Shown piece after piece: positions 1 through 7,676 of a stretch of DNA of 33,565 nucleotides. The stretch is from JBCCGI01 sp039029355 (GTDB lineage Bacteria > Planctomycetota > UBA1135 > GCA-002686595). The notes beneath the pieces are model-generated. The model saw only the letters and a list, made by a program, of their open reading frames with translations, made no database searches and had not been told where the DNA came from. Position 1 is the stretch's first letter. Every line of letters starts with the position of its first letter. Made by a program: the position numbers and the translations under genes. The stretch spans positions 1 to 33,565 of the forward strand of contig JBCCGI010000088.1 in NCBI GenBank assembly GCA_039029355.1, written 5' to 3'.

Positions 1-1
1 C

Positions 2-454
2 ACGCTGGGCACCGACGGGCACCTGATCGACGACGTCGTGGTGACGCCGCTGCCGCACCTCGCCGGCACCGTCGACTCGATCTCGCTCGGCACCGGGGGC
101 ACGCAGCTGCTGCGGCTCGAGGGCGGCCTCAACCGGGCCAACGACCAGTTCTGGCTGCTGGGCTCGCTCAGTGGCTCGACGCCGGGCACGTCGTTCGCCT
201 CGTTCGACCTGCCGCTCAACACGCCGGACCCGTACTACAACTTCACCCTGGCCAACCCCAACGAGGCGCCGCTGACGAACTCGTTCGGGACGCTGGGTCC
301 CGACGGAGCGGCGACGGCCTTCTTCTCGCTGTCGGCTGGGACGAACCCGATCCTCGCCGGCACCGAGGTGAACCACGCGTTCGTGGCCTTCGACCCCGTG
401 ACCCTGGAGGTCACGCTGGTCAGCAACCCCGAGCCGCTGCAGCTGCTGCCGTAG
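2..454 (+). CDS. C-terminal part of a secreted Planctomycetota-type protein (partial)
   Basis: The reading frame is open to the left edge, so this is only the last 150 residues of a longer protein; the GTG at 38 is internal. The visible part is rich in Gly, Thr, Ser and Leu with few charges. It carries the order FWLLGSLSG, a Pro/Asn-rich stretch with DPYYNFTLANPN, NSFGTLGPDGAATAFF, then HAFVAFD and a final VSNPEPLQLLP. I recognise this pattern as a repeated C-terminal module of large extracellular Planctomycetota proteins, probably a beta-sandwich; its function is not established. The upstream part, which would define the protein, lies outside the window. The gene converges on the dehydrogenase gene ending at 503, with a GC-rich hairpin between them. 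Confidence 0.7.
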   Translation, partial: TLGTDGHLIDDVVVTPLPHLAGTVDSISLGTGGTQLLRLEGGLNRANDQFWLLGSLSGSTPGTSFASFDLPLNTPDPYYNFTLANPNEAPLTNSFGTLGPDGAATAFFSLSAGTNPILAGTEVNHAFVAFDPVTLEVTLVSNPEPLQLLP

Positions 455-467
455 CTCGACGCGGGCC

Positions 468-497
468 GCGGGGCGGCGACGCCGGCCGTCGCCCCGC
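468..497. terminator. GC-rich hairpin between convergent genes
   Basis: GCGGGG (468-473) pairs with CCCCGC (492-497) and CGAC (477-480) pairs with GTCG (488-491), with a three-base bulge on one side. It lies in the 48-base gap between two convergent stop codons, where a two-way terminator would be expected. There is no T-run on either side, so intrinsic termination is unproven. Confidence 0.4.
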
Positions 498-502
498 GCG
501 CC

Positions 503-2083
503 CTACCAGCGCGTGGGCTCGTAGTCCTTCAGGAACTGGCCCCAGCAGTGCTGGCCGGTGTTGAAGCCGGTGAAGATCGGATCGACCACCCGCGCCGCGC
601 CGTCGACCGAGTCGAGCGGCGGCGCGAAGCGCTGGTCGGTCTCCTTGTGCACCGTGCGCGCGAAGGGGTCCTCGTCGGTGACCCAGCCGGTGTCGACGCT
701 GTTCATGTGGATGCCGTCGCGCACGTAGTCGGCCGACGAGGTGCGCGTCATCATGTTGAGCGCCGCCTTGGCCATGTTGGTGTGCGGGTGACGGGTCGTC
801 TTCAGCGTCCGGTAGAACTGCCCCTCCATCGCCGACACGTTGACGACGTGCTTGTCGGGCGTCGTCACGCGCAGCATCAGCGGCTTCAGGCGCGCCGTCA
901 GCACGAACGGCGCGACCGAGTTGACCAGCTGCACCTCGATCAGCTCGACGGTGGGGACCTCGTCGAGCTCCATACGCCACGAGTTCCTGCCGCGCAGATC
1001 GAGCTGCTGCCTGTCGCCGTCGAGCATGCCGACGGGGAAGAGGTGCGACTCGCCCGCCTCGCCGAGGAGGTCGAGCTGGGTCATGCCCGGCGCGTCGACG
1101 AGGCCGCGGCCCGCAGGCGACGCGCCCTCGCGCGGGGCGAGCAGATACGACGCGCCGTCGCGGCCCGGCTTGGCGGACTCCTCGGCCGTCGCGCCGAGCT
1201 TGTCGAGCAGCGCCTCATGCCCCCGCAGCAGCCGCCGCGCGTCGGGCGCGAGGTCGTCGATGCGCTCGCCTTCCAGGAGGTGTGAGTAGTACGCCGGCGG
1301 CCGGCGCACGGTCTGGCAGGCGTTGTGGATCAGAAAGTCCAGCCGCGGGAGGGTCTCCAGGAGATGCGCAGCGAGGCCCTCGACGCTGGGCGTGTGGCGC
1401 AGGTCGATGCCGTAGACCTCGACGCGGTCCTTCCAGTCGGCGAAGTCGCGTTCGGCGGCGAAGCGCCGGGCCGAGTCGCATGGAAAACGGCTCGTCGCCA
1501 CCACCTTGGCGCCCGCGCGCAGCAGCATCAGCGCAGCCTCGTAGCCGATCTTCACGCGCGCTCCGGTCACCAGCGCGACGCGGCCGGAGAGGTCGGCGGT
1601 CTGGTTGCGCTTGGTCCAGTTGACCTCGGCGCACACCGGGCACAGCGCGTCGTAGTGGTGGTGGAGGTCGTAGTAGTCGGCCTTGCAGATGTAGCAGTTC
1701 CACGGCTCGCGCAGGCGCTGCTCGCCCTCGGCCCCCTCGGGTGCGGCGGCCTGCCGCTCGAGCAGCTCGCGCGCCTCGGCCGAGATGGAGAGCGCCGGCG
1801 GCGCGACCGGGAAGCGCAGCGCGCGCTTCATCGCGCGGTTGCTCGTGGCGTCGAGCGCCGCGTCATCGTGTGACCGCCGGCGCTGGCGTTCCTCCCGGCG
1901 GCGGCGGTTGTAGAGCGCCCGCCGCGCCGCCCGGTCCGGGAAGGCGATCCGGCCGGCGGCCTCGCGCAGGCGGCGTAGGAGCTCGGGCTCAAGCTCGGCC
2001 AGCCGCGTATGGTCGGCGGCGAGGTCCTCGAGCCATTCGAGCGCAGCCTCGACCTGCTCGTCGCGCGGATTGTCAGCGGACAT
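503..2083 (-). CDS. Atypical short-chain dehydrogenase/reductase with N-terminal Cys4 motif
   Basis: This 526-residue protein is about twice the usual SDR length. Residues 1-110 are Arg/Glu-rich and probably helical. CYIC (130-133) and CPVC (148-151), separated by a His-rich stretch, look like a zinc ribbon. The SDR Rossmann fold starts near 165 with DLSGRVALVTGA and runs to the end. Two signature positions are changed: the nucleotide-binding TGxxxGxG reads TGARVKIG (Lys178 for Gly), and the YxxxK position reads TNMAK, giving Thr435 where the catalytic Tyr belongs; Ser417 and Lys439 remain. The C-terminus ends in WGQFLKDYEPTRW. The fold assignment is firm, but substrate and even redox activity are uncertain. 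It diverges from the metalloprotease gene at 2173. Confidence 0.85.
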   Translation of the reverse strand: MSADNPRDEQVEAALEWLEDLAADHTRLAELEPELLRRLREAAGRIAFPDRAARRALYNRRRREERQRRRSHDDAALDATSNRAMKRALRFPVAPPALSISAEARELLERQAAAPEGAEGEQRLREPWNCYICKADYYDLHHHYDALCPVCAEVNWTKRNQTADLSGRVALVTGARVKIGYEAALMLLRAGAKVVATSRFPCDSARRFAAERDFADWKDRVEVYGIDLRHTPSVEGLAAHLLETLPRLDFLIHNACQTVRRPPAYYSHLLEGERIDDLAPDARRLLRGHEALLDKLGATAEESAKPGRDGASYLLAPREGASPAGRGLVDAPGMTQLDLLGEAGESHLFPVGMLDGDRQQLDLRGRNSWRMELDEVPTVELIEVQLVNSVAPFVLTARLKPLMLRVTTPDKHVVNVSAMEGQFYRTLKTTRHPHTNMAKAALNMMTRTSSADYVRDGIHMNSVDTGWVTDEDPFARTVHKETDQRFAPPLDSVDGAARVVDPIFTGFNTGQHCWGQFLKDYEPTRW

Positions 2084-2172
2084 GGGAGCAGGAATCTACC
2101 GCCGCGCCGGGCGTACGGGCAGGCTCTGCTGCGCTTTCGCGCGCGCCTCGCGTTCCCGGATACCATCTGTCC

Positions 2173-3234
2173 ATGCTTGCGCTGCTCCTGACGCCACTCC
2201 TCGCGCTCCCTCCCGCAGCTCCCGACGCCGCCGAGAAGCAGGCGCAGGCCTACGCAGCGGCCGTGGACAAGCTCAACGCCTCGCACGCCCGCAAGCCGCA
2301 GATGACCGAGGAGGAGCTCGCGGCCAAGCTCCCGTCGAAGGCCGAGAAGGCGCTCTCCCGCCTGCTCGAAATGGACGACTCGGAGGAGCTGCTAGAGGCG
2401 CTCGTGACCGCGGGTGAAGCGGCGCTAGACCTCGACCGCATCGACGACTTCGAGCGCGTGCGCAAACGCTTGGGCGACGTACCCGCCGGCGGTCGGCTGG
2501 GCGTCGCGCTCAGCCGACCGCGCTACCTGCTGCGCGGGATCGGCGGGCTCGACGAGGACTACCTGGAGCACTTCGCCGAGGTCTTCGACGCCGTTCTGGA
2601 GGGCTATGACGACCTCTTCGGCTTCCAGGAGCTGAGCAAGGTGCCGGGCAAGAAGCTGCGCGTCCGCGTGCACCTGGAGGACAAGATCACGCGCCCGCCG
2701 CACTTCGCGCCGCAGTTCCCCTACCACTCCGAGATCGACTTCCCGGTGGTCGACGCCGAGGCGTTTCGCTCGCCCACCTCGGACGGCAAGTTCCTGTTCT
2801 ACGGCCTCTGCCACGAGCTCGGGCATGTCATCGCGATGTGGGGCGACCGCTCGAACGAGGAGGACAGGCACGCCTGGGCGCACTACACCGGCGTGGTCGT
2901 GTGCGAGTACGTCTCGAAGAGATCGCGGGCGAAGGCGCTGTCGGGCGTGCGCGACTCGAACTGGCGCTCGCTCGACGCGCTGCGCAAGGAGTTCGGCGAG
3001 ACCGAGCCCTCGCTCGAAACGAAGGACGGCGTGTCGGCTCTGCTGGTCGCGCTGCACGACGTGGTCGGTACGGAGGCGATCGGCGCGGCGATCAACTACC
3101 TCGACGAGAAGGACGCGCGGCTGCGCATCAACCGCGTGCGCTACTACAGCTTCCGCGAGCTGGAAGAGGGCTTCGCGAAGACGCTCAAGAAGAAGAAGGA
3201 CAAGAAGCGCGTCGCCGAGCTGCTAAAGCGGTAG
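2173..3234 (+). CDS. Secreted HExxH-motif zinc metalloprotease-like protein
   Basis: The frame is open far upstream, but the ATG at 2173 begins a short hydrophobic signal-like sequence (MLALLLTPLLALPPAA) and follows the divergent dehydrogenase start, so I place the start there; the protein is 353 residues. H214-E-L-G-H218 is a zincin motif, and acidic residues 10-25 positions later (NEED, then CEYV) could give the third zinc ligand. Before it is an Asp/Glu-rich helical region; the end is Lys-rich. I do not recognise a named peptidase family. The protein probably acts in the periplasm or outside the cell. Its stop overlaps the stop of the convergent cyclodeaminase-like gene by 12 bases. Confidence 0.8.
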   Translation: MLALLLTPLLALPPAAPDAAEKQAQAYAAAVDKLNASHARKPQMTEEELAAKLPSKAEKALSRLLEMDDSEELLEALVTAGEAALDLDRIDDFERVRKRLGDVPAGGRLGVALSRPRYLLRGIGGLDEDYLEHFAEVFDAVLEGYDDLFGFQELSKVPGKKLRVRVHLEDKITRPPHFAPQFPYHSEIDFPVVDAEAFRSPTSDGKFLFYGLCHELGHVIAMWGDRSNEEDRHAWAHYTGVVVCEYVSKRSRAKALSGVRDSNWRSLDALRKEFGETEPSLETKDGVSALLVALHDVVGTEAIGAAINYLDEKDARLRINRVRYYSFRELEEGFAKTLKKKKDKKRVAELLKR

Positions 3235-4188
3235 GCGCGTGCCGATCCCACGCTCGACGGCGGCGCGGTAGATCCGGATGGCGGTAGCCATGTCGTCGAG
3301 CGCGATGCCGAGGTTCATGCAGATCGTCCGCTCGGAGTCGTTCTCGCGGCCCGGAGCCTTCCCGCAGGCGAGTTCGCCCAGCTCGGCGTCGGGAGCCGGC
3401 GTGTCGCCGAAGTAGCCGACGGTGCGGTAGTACTCCATCTGCGGCCGATCGTCGGTCACCAGCCGATCGGCTTCGCGCAGCGCGGCGCCGGAGAAGTACG
3501 AGTCGAAGTCCACCGCGCTCGCGAAGGCACCCGGCGCCAGCCAACCCGGTTCGATCGCGGGCTGGGGCTGCTTCAGGATCGGCCCGCTCGTCACGACCAA
3601 GTCCAGGCCCGCCACCGCCTCGCGGGGCGACTCGACGACGGTCACGTCGAGGTCTAGCCGCTCGCCCATCTCGGCGGCGAAGGCCTCGGCCGCGGGCCGG
3701 TGGACGTCGAAGGCGTGGACGCGGCGCAGATCGAAGAGCTCGGCCAGCGCCGCGAGGTTGCTGCGCCCCTGGACCCCGCAGGCCACGATCCCCGCCGACG
3801 AGCTGTCGGGCCGCGCCAGGTACTTCGCCCCCACCGCCGTCGCCGCGCCGGTACGCATCGCCGTGATCCAGGTGCAGTCCATCACGGCGAGCGGCACGCC
3901 GGTCTCGGGGTCGTTCAGGATCAGGAGCCCGGTGACGTACGGCAGCCCGCGCTCGCGGTTCTCGGGGTAGCCGGCGACCCACTTCATGCCCGCCGACCCG
4001 AGCGACGGGATGTAGGCCGGCATCGCGTGGATGAATGCGTCGGGTCGCGTGTGGATGCCGGGCTTCGGAGGCATCTCGACGCGGCCTGCGCCCTTCTCGC
4101 GGAACATCTCCTCGAGCGCGGCGATGATCTCGCCCATCGGCAGGGCGATGCGCTCGACGTCGGCGCGGGATAGGTAGAGCAGGTCCAT
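3223..4188 (-). CDS. Ornithine cyclodeaminase / mu-crystallin family protein
   Basis: The 321-residue length is normal for this family of NAD(P)-dependent enzymes, which includes ornithine cyclodeaminase, alanine dehydrogenase, ketimine reductases and opine-type synthases. Visible landmarks are the N-terminal LSRADVERIALPM, the substrate-side MKWVAGYPEN, the conserved TGLLILNDPETGVPLAVMD followed by TAMRTGAATAVGAKYLAR, a Rossmann turn of the form ACGVQGRSN, and the later DFDSYF and DRPQMEYY. Family membership is confident. The substrate cannot be read from sequence, and no ornithine or arginine pathway genes are next to it. It is a single-gene unit, convergent with the metalloprotease. Confidence 0.93.
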   Translation of the reverse strand: MDLLYLSRADVERIALPMGEIIAALEEMFREKGAGRVEMPPKPGIHTRPDAFIHAMPAYIPSLGSAGMKWVAGYPENRERGLPYVTGLLILNDPETGVPLAVMDCTWITAMRTGAATAVGAKYLARPDSSSAGIVACGVQGRSNLAALAELFDLRRVHAFDVHRPAAEAFAAEMGERLDLDVTVVESPREAVAGLDLVVTSGPILKQPQPAIEPGWLAPGAFASAVDFDSYFSGAALREADRLVTDDRPQMEYYRTVGYFGDTPAPDAELGELACGKAPGRENDSERTICMNLGIALDDMATAIRIYRAAVERGIGTRLPL

Positions 4189-4377
4189 AGGCTTCCTGTG
4201 CGCCGCCTACCTTAGGTTGCCGGGCCCCGACGGGGAACGCGGCGGACGTCGCGGACGCCCACGAGCCGCGCGCTCAGCAGGCGCCAAGCCCCGGATTGGC
4301 GCGCCGGGCGGCCCATTGACGGCTTCTTGAAGGGAGCTTCACTTCCCTCGTTCCGCCGCGTGGGTTGGGGTGGCTGC

Positions 4378-4503
4378 ATGCTCCCCGGACTTCGCCGCGG
4401 ACTCCGCGTTCTGGCCGACCTGGCGATGGTCGGCACCCTCGTCGTCGCAGGCCTTGCCGCCGCGGTGGGCGCGCGCCTGGTGCGTGTCGTAGCCCGTGGC
4501 TGA
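4378..4503 (+). CDS. Possible small single-helix membrane protein (41 aa)
   Basis: The ATG at 4378 opens a 41-residue frame ending in TGA. Its translation has an Arg-containing N-terminus (MLPGLRRGLRVLADL), one uninterrupted hydrophobic segment (AMVGTLVVAGLAAAVGA) and an Arg-rich end (RLVRVVARG). This is the layout of a bacterial single-span small membrane protein. A GGGGTGG stretch lies just upstream and could serve as a weak ribosome site. It is alone in a long gap on its strand. In DNA this GC-rich, chance hydrophobic ORFs occur, so support is modest. Confidence 0.35.
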   Translation: MLPGLRRGLRVLADLAMVGTLVVAGLAAAVGARLVRVVARG

Positions 4504-4580
4504 GCCGCGAGCGCACATTTCCCAAGCGCTCACGCCTCCTTCATCCTCGCTGAACGGTAGGCGTCGAGACTCCTCCCGGC

Positions 4581-4607
4581 GGTCGGGGATCGAACCCCTC
4601 TTTGACC
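4581..4607. repeat. Small inverted repeat with T-arm-like core
   Basis: GGTC (4581-4584) pairs with GACC (4604-4607), and GGGG (4585-4588) with CCCC (4595-4598). Read on the minus strand the centre is GGGGTTCGATCCCC, like a tRNA T-arm. No matching acceptor, D or anticodon arms were found, so it is reported as a repeat and not as a tRNA. Confidence 0.4.
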
Positions 4608-4635
4608 CGGGCCGACCGACAAAAAGCGGATGGGG

Positions 4636-4667
4636 CGGCCGGCGACTCGGCACGGAGTCGTCGGCCG
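4636..4667. terminator. Strong hairpin downstream of the PQQ/EF-hand gene
   Basis: CGGCCGGCGACTC (4636-4648) and GAGTCGTCGGCCG (4655-4667) form a 13-base stem around a 6-base loop. As plus-strand RNA all pairs form, including one G-U, and TTT follows; as minus-strand RNA one pair becomes C-A and a T5 run comes 10 bases later. It starts 19 bases after the stop of the minus-strand gene ending at 4687, so termination of that gene is the simplest role. Confidence 0.5.
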
Positions 4668-4686
4668 TTTCTGTCGCCCCGCCGAC

Positions 4687-6129
4687 CTAGCCCTCTTCGG
4701 CCGGCTCCGCCGCAGCGGGGCCGAAGCAGTGGATCGCCTCCAGCGTGCGCACGAACACCTGGTCGCCGGCGATCGCGGGCGTGGACCAGACCTCCTCGTC
4801 GAGCGGGTGCGTGGAGACCACCTCCCAGTCCTTGCCGGCGCGGATCACGCTCAGGTGCCCGGACTGGCTGGCGGTGATGATCTTGCCGGCGGCGGAGATC
4901 GGGGAGGCGTAGTAGGTATCCGGCTCGCCGATCCGCTCGCTCTTCAGCGCCTCGCCCGTGCCGAGGTCGAAGGCCGTGAGGATCGCGCCCTCCTTCACGG
5001 TGAAGAGCGCGTCGCCGACCACGATCGGCGAGGGGATGTGCGGCAGGCCCTTGCGGCCGTCGTAGAGCCAGTCGACGTGGCTCTCGGTCACGTCGCCTTC
5101 GCCGCCGAGCCGGATCGCGAAGAGGCCGCCGGTGGAGCGGCCGCTGGCGACCGCGTAGTCCCAATCGCCCGCGTCGAGCTTGCCGTCGTCATTGAGGTCG
5201 AAGATGAACCAGGCCTGCTGCAGCCCCGGGTGGTCCCATTCGTCGCGCGCGACCAGGCCGTCGCCGTCCGCGTCGCGCTCCGCCAACAGCTCGTCGAAGG
5301 TCTGCGTGAAGCGCGGCATCCCGATCTCGCCGGTCGACACCATGTGCGAGTTGACGTAGCAGTGCTCGCCCGCGATCACCGGCACGCACTTGGCCTGCCA
5401 GGCGCCGCCGTCGACCCACCAGAGCTTCTCGCCGCTGGCGAGCGAGTAGCCCGCGATCTGGAACGAGCCCGATACGACGACCTGCGCCTCGCCCTCGGCA
5501 GGCGTGTAGAGCACCGGGCTCGAATAGCCCTGCACGACGCCGCGGCGCTCGGTCTTCCACAGCTCCTCGCCGCTCTCGGCGTCAAACGCGATGAGGTAGG
5601 CGTCGAGGTCCTGGTCGACGAGCAGCACGACCTTCCCGTCGTGCGCGAGCGGCGAGGACGAGATCCCGTGCGGGATGTTGAACGGCCCCATCGGCTTGTC
5701 CCACAGCTCCTCGCCCTCGACGTCGTAGACGACCAGCCCGTAGCCGTCGAAGAGCACGTACACGCGCTCGCCGTCGGTGGTCGGCGACGGCGCCGCCGGC
5801 GAGTTGGCGCCCGGACGGCGGCCGTCGAACTCGACCTCGTTGGTCCAGCGGGCCTCGCCCGTGGCGCGGTCGAGGCACAGGGTCAAGAGCGTCTTGCCGT
5901 CGACCGCCGTCACGAAGACGCGCTCTCCGGCGACGGTGGGCGAGGAGTATCCCGGCGGCACCTCGGTGCGCCACATGCGGTTGGTCTCGGGGTCGAGCGC
6001 GTCGGGGATCGTCTCCGAGGCGGCGAGCCCGGCGCCGTTGTTGCCCCGGAAGCCCCCCCACTCGGGCGGATCGCCCGCGGACGCGAGGGAGACGACGGGG
6101 ACGAGGAGGAGGGTGGCGAGGTTCTGCAT
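4687..6129 (-). CDS. Secreted PQQ-type beta-propeller protein with inserted EF-hand pair
   Basis: The 480-residue protein has a signal-like start (MQNLATLLLVPVVSLASA) followed by WGGFRGNNGAG, common at the start of Planctomycetota PQQ-repeat proteins. Blade motifs recur, such as GYSSPTVAGERVFV, GEELWDKP and GEELWKTE, as in BamB-like propellers. Between blades, residues 286-297 (DADGDGLVARDE) and 311-322 (DLNDDGKLDAGD) are EF-hand calcium loops. The PQQ-like fold is confident. The residues do not tell whether it binds PQQ, works as a scaffold or is an enzyme; the EF-hands suggest calcium-stabilised folding outside the cytoplasm. It diverges from a second propeller gene at 6282, so the two may share a regulatory region. 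Confidence 0.9.
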   Translation of the reverse strand: MQNLATLLLVPVVSLASAGDPPEWGGFRGNNGAGLAASETIPDALDPETNRMWRTEVPPGYSSPTVAGERVFVTAVDGKTLLTLCLDRATGEARWTNEVEFDGRRPGANSPAAPSPTTDGERVYVLFDGYGLVVYDVEGEELWDKPMGPFNIPHGISSSPLAHDGKVVLLVDQDLDAYLIAFDAESGEELWKTERRGVVQGYSSPVLYTPAEGEAQVVVSGSFQIAGYSLASGEKLWWVDGGAWQAKCVPVIAGEHCYVNSHMVSTGEIGMPRFTQTFDELLAERDADGDGLVARDEWDHPGLQQAWFIFDLNDDGKLDAGDWDYAVASGRSTGGLFAIRLGGEGDVTESHVDWLYDGRKGLPHIPSPIVVGDALFTVKEGAILTAFDLGTGEALKSERIGEPDTYYASPISAAGKIITASQSGHLSVIRAGKDWEVVSTHPLDEEVWSTPAIAGDQVFVRTLEAIHCFGPAAAEPAEEG

Positions 6130-6206
6130 GTGGGGAGCTCTCGTGCAGGAGGAGGCGTCAGCGCGGCCGGGAGCCGCGGGGTCCTTGGTACGTCGTCAAG
6201 ACCCGC

Positions 6207-6234
6207 TCGGCAACCCGTACGCGCTGCGTATACT
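6207..6234 (+). promoter_or_regulatory. Possible sigma-70-type promoter for the propeller lipoprotein
   Basis: TATACT at 6229-6234 is close to the -10 consensus and is rare in such GC-rich DNA. TCGGCA at 6207-6212, 16 bases upstream, matches TTGACA at four of six positions. The gene start is at 6282. No transcription evidence is available. Confidence 0.3.
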
Positions 6235-6281
6235 GCCGGAACGGGGCTAGCGGGCCGCATCTCCGGCCGTCCCGGCTTGCC

Positions 6282-7670
6282 ATGAAACGTCGATCTCTAA
6301 GCCGCATCTCGGTCGTGTTCGTCGCCCTGGCGGGGGTCTTCCTTCTCGCCGGGGGCTGCGAAACCTTGCGAACCGCGCGATTCGGAATTCGCGCCTATCT
6401 GCGCCCCGGGCCCGACTATGAGCGCCTGGAAGAGGACCGGGCCGCGCGCGCCGAAGCGGGTCCCGGCGACGAGGTCGACCTCGCGTCCCGCGCGGCCGCC
6501 GCTCCGCCGCCTTTTTGGACCGACTTCTGGGGCCCGGGACGGCGCGGCGTGTACGACGAACGTCCGATCCTGCTCGACTGGCCGGCGGACGGCCTCCGCC
6601 GCCTGTGGCGCCAGCCGATCGGACCGGGCTACGGCTCCTTCGTCGTCGCCGAGGGCCTGGCCTTCACGCTGGAGCAGCGCCGCGACGAGGAGGCCGTCGT
6701 CGCCTACGATCCGCTTACGGGGCGCGAGGTCTGGAAGCACGCCTACCCGGCGCGCTTCGAAGAGTCGATGAGCGGCGAGGGGCCGCGCACCACGCCGATC
6801 TACTCAGGCGGCTCGGTGTTCAGCCTGGGCGCCACCGGCGAGCTCCTGCGGCTGCGCGCAGCGACCGGCGAGGTGCAGTGGCGCCGCGACGTGCTGCTCG
6901 ACTCGGGCGCCCAGGCGCTGGCCTACGGCTTCGGCTCGACGCCGCTGGTCCACGGCGGGACGCTGATCGTCTGCGGCGCCGCCCCCGAGCCGGGCGGGTG
7001 CGCGGTGCTCGCCTACGACCTCGCGACGGGCGAGCCGGTGTGGCGTGCGCTCGACGAGGCGATGGCCTACGCCTCGCCGATCGTCTACACGCTCGCGGGA
7101 CGCGAGCAGGCCATCGTCTTCACCGCGACGCGCGTCGTGGCGCTCGACCCCGCGGACGGCCGGCAGCTGTGGGAGCACCCGTGGGCCGTGCAGTATGGGC
7201 TCGCCTGCTCGCAGCCGGTGCGCATCGACGACGAGCACCTGTTCGTCTCGTCCGGCTACGGCATGGGCGCGTCGCTGCTCAGGATCTCCGCCGCGGGCGA
7301 CGAGCTGACCGCCGAGCGCGTGTGGAAGCACAGCCGCATGAAGAACCGCTACAGCGGCTCTATCCTCTATGAGGGGCACCTGTACGGTCTCGACGAGGGC
7401 CGCATCGCGTGCCTCGAGCCGCTCACCGGCAAGCGCCTGTGGAAGGGCCCCAGCTTCGGCTACGGCCAGCTGATCCTGTCCGAGGGCCACTTCGTCGTGC
7501 TCTCCGAGGAGGGCGAGCTCGTGCTGGTCGAGGCGAGCCCGGAGGAGTACCGCGAGAAGGCGCGCTTCGAGGCGATCGAGGGACTGACGCTGAACGTGCC
7601 GGCGCTGGCGGACGGGCTGATCTTCGTCCGCAACCACGACGAGATGGCCTGCTTCGACCTGCGGCGGTAG
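6282..7670 (+). CDS. PQQ-type beta-propeller lipoprotein (BamB-like fold)
   Basis: The 462-residue protein starts MKRRSLSRIS, followed by a hydrophobic stretch and the lipobox LAGGC with Cys26 as the likely lipidated residue. After a charged linker (to about 85) come repeated propeller blades: VVAYDPLTGREVWKH, GEVQWRRDV, AVLAYDLATGEPVWRA, VVALDPADGRQLWEH and IACLEPLTGKRLWKG. The fold resembles BamB and PQQ enzymes; a role in outer-membrane assembly is only one possibility. The propeller appears complete and there are no EF-hands. It ends 6 bases before the stop of the convergent TIR gene. The divergent neighbour at 6129 is another propeller protein, probably functionally related. Confidence 0.9.
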   Translation: MKRRSLSRISVVFVALAGVFLLAGGCETLRTARFGIRAYLRPGPDYERLEEDRAARAEAGPGDEVDLASRAAAAPPPFWTDFWGPGRRGVYDERPILLDWPADGLRRLWRQPIGPGYGSFVVAEGLAFTLEQRRDEEAVVAYDPLTGREVWKHAYPARFEESMSGEGPRTTPIYSGGSVFSLGATGELLRLRAATGEVQWRRDVLLDSGAQALAYGFGSTPLVHGGTLIVCGAAPEPGGCAVLAYDLATGEPVWRALDEAMAYASPIVYTLAGREQAIVFTATRVVALDPADGRQLWEHPWAVQYGLACSQPVRIDDEHLFVSSGYGMGASLLRISAAGDELTAERVWKHSRMKNRYSGSILYEGHLYGLDEGRIACLEPLTGKRLWKGPSFGYGQLILSEGHFVVLSEEGELVLVEASPEEYREKARFEAIEGLTLNVPALADGLIFVRNHDEMACFDLRR

Positions 7671-7676
7671 CGCAGG

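Larger units (their letters stand above)
4189..4686. other. 498-base intergenic region
   Basis: This is the only gap over 300 bases in the window. It holds a possible 41-codon membrane ORF (4378-4503, +), a small inverted repeat with a tRNA T-arm-like core on the minus strand (4581-4607) and a strong hairpin (4636-4667). A TTGACG at 4316-4321 resembles a -35 box, but no good -10 follows at the right spacing. I find no complete tRNA or conserved RNA. Confidence 0.5.

Noticed and set aside
4520..4640. tRNA or tmRNA end on the minus strand
   Set aside because: The GGTTCGATCCC core looks like a T-arm, but the stem pairs only in part and there is no acceptor stem, anticodon arm or CCA at the right distance.
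4630..6285. 551-codon plus-strand frame opposite the EF-hand propeller gene
   Set aside because: It is Arg/Ala/Val/Gly/Asp-rich with no domain, and lies antisense to a gene with clear propeller and EF-hand motifs. It is a by-product of high GC content.
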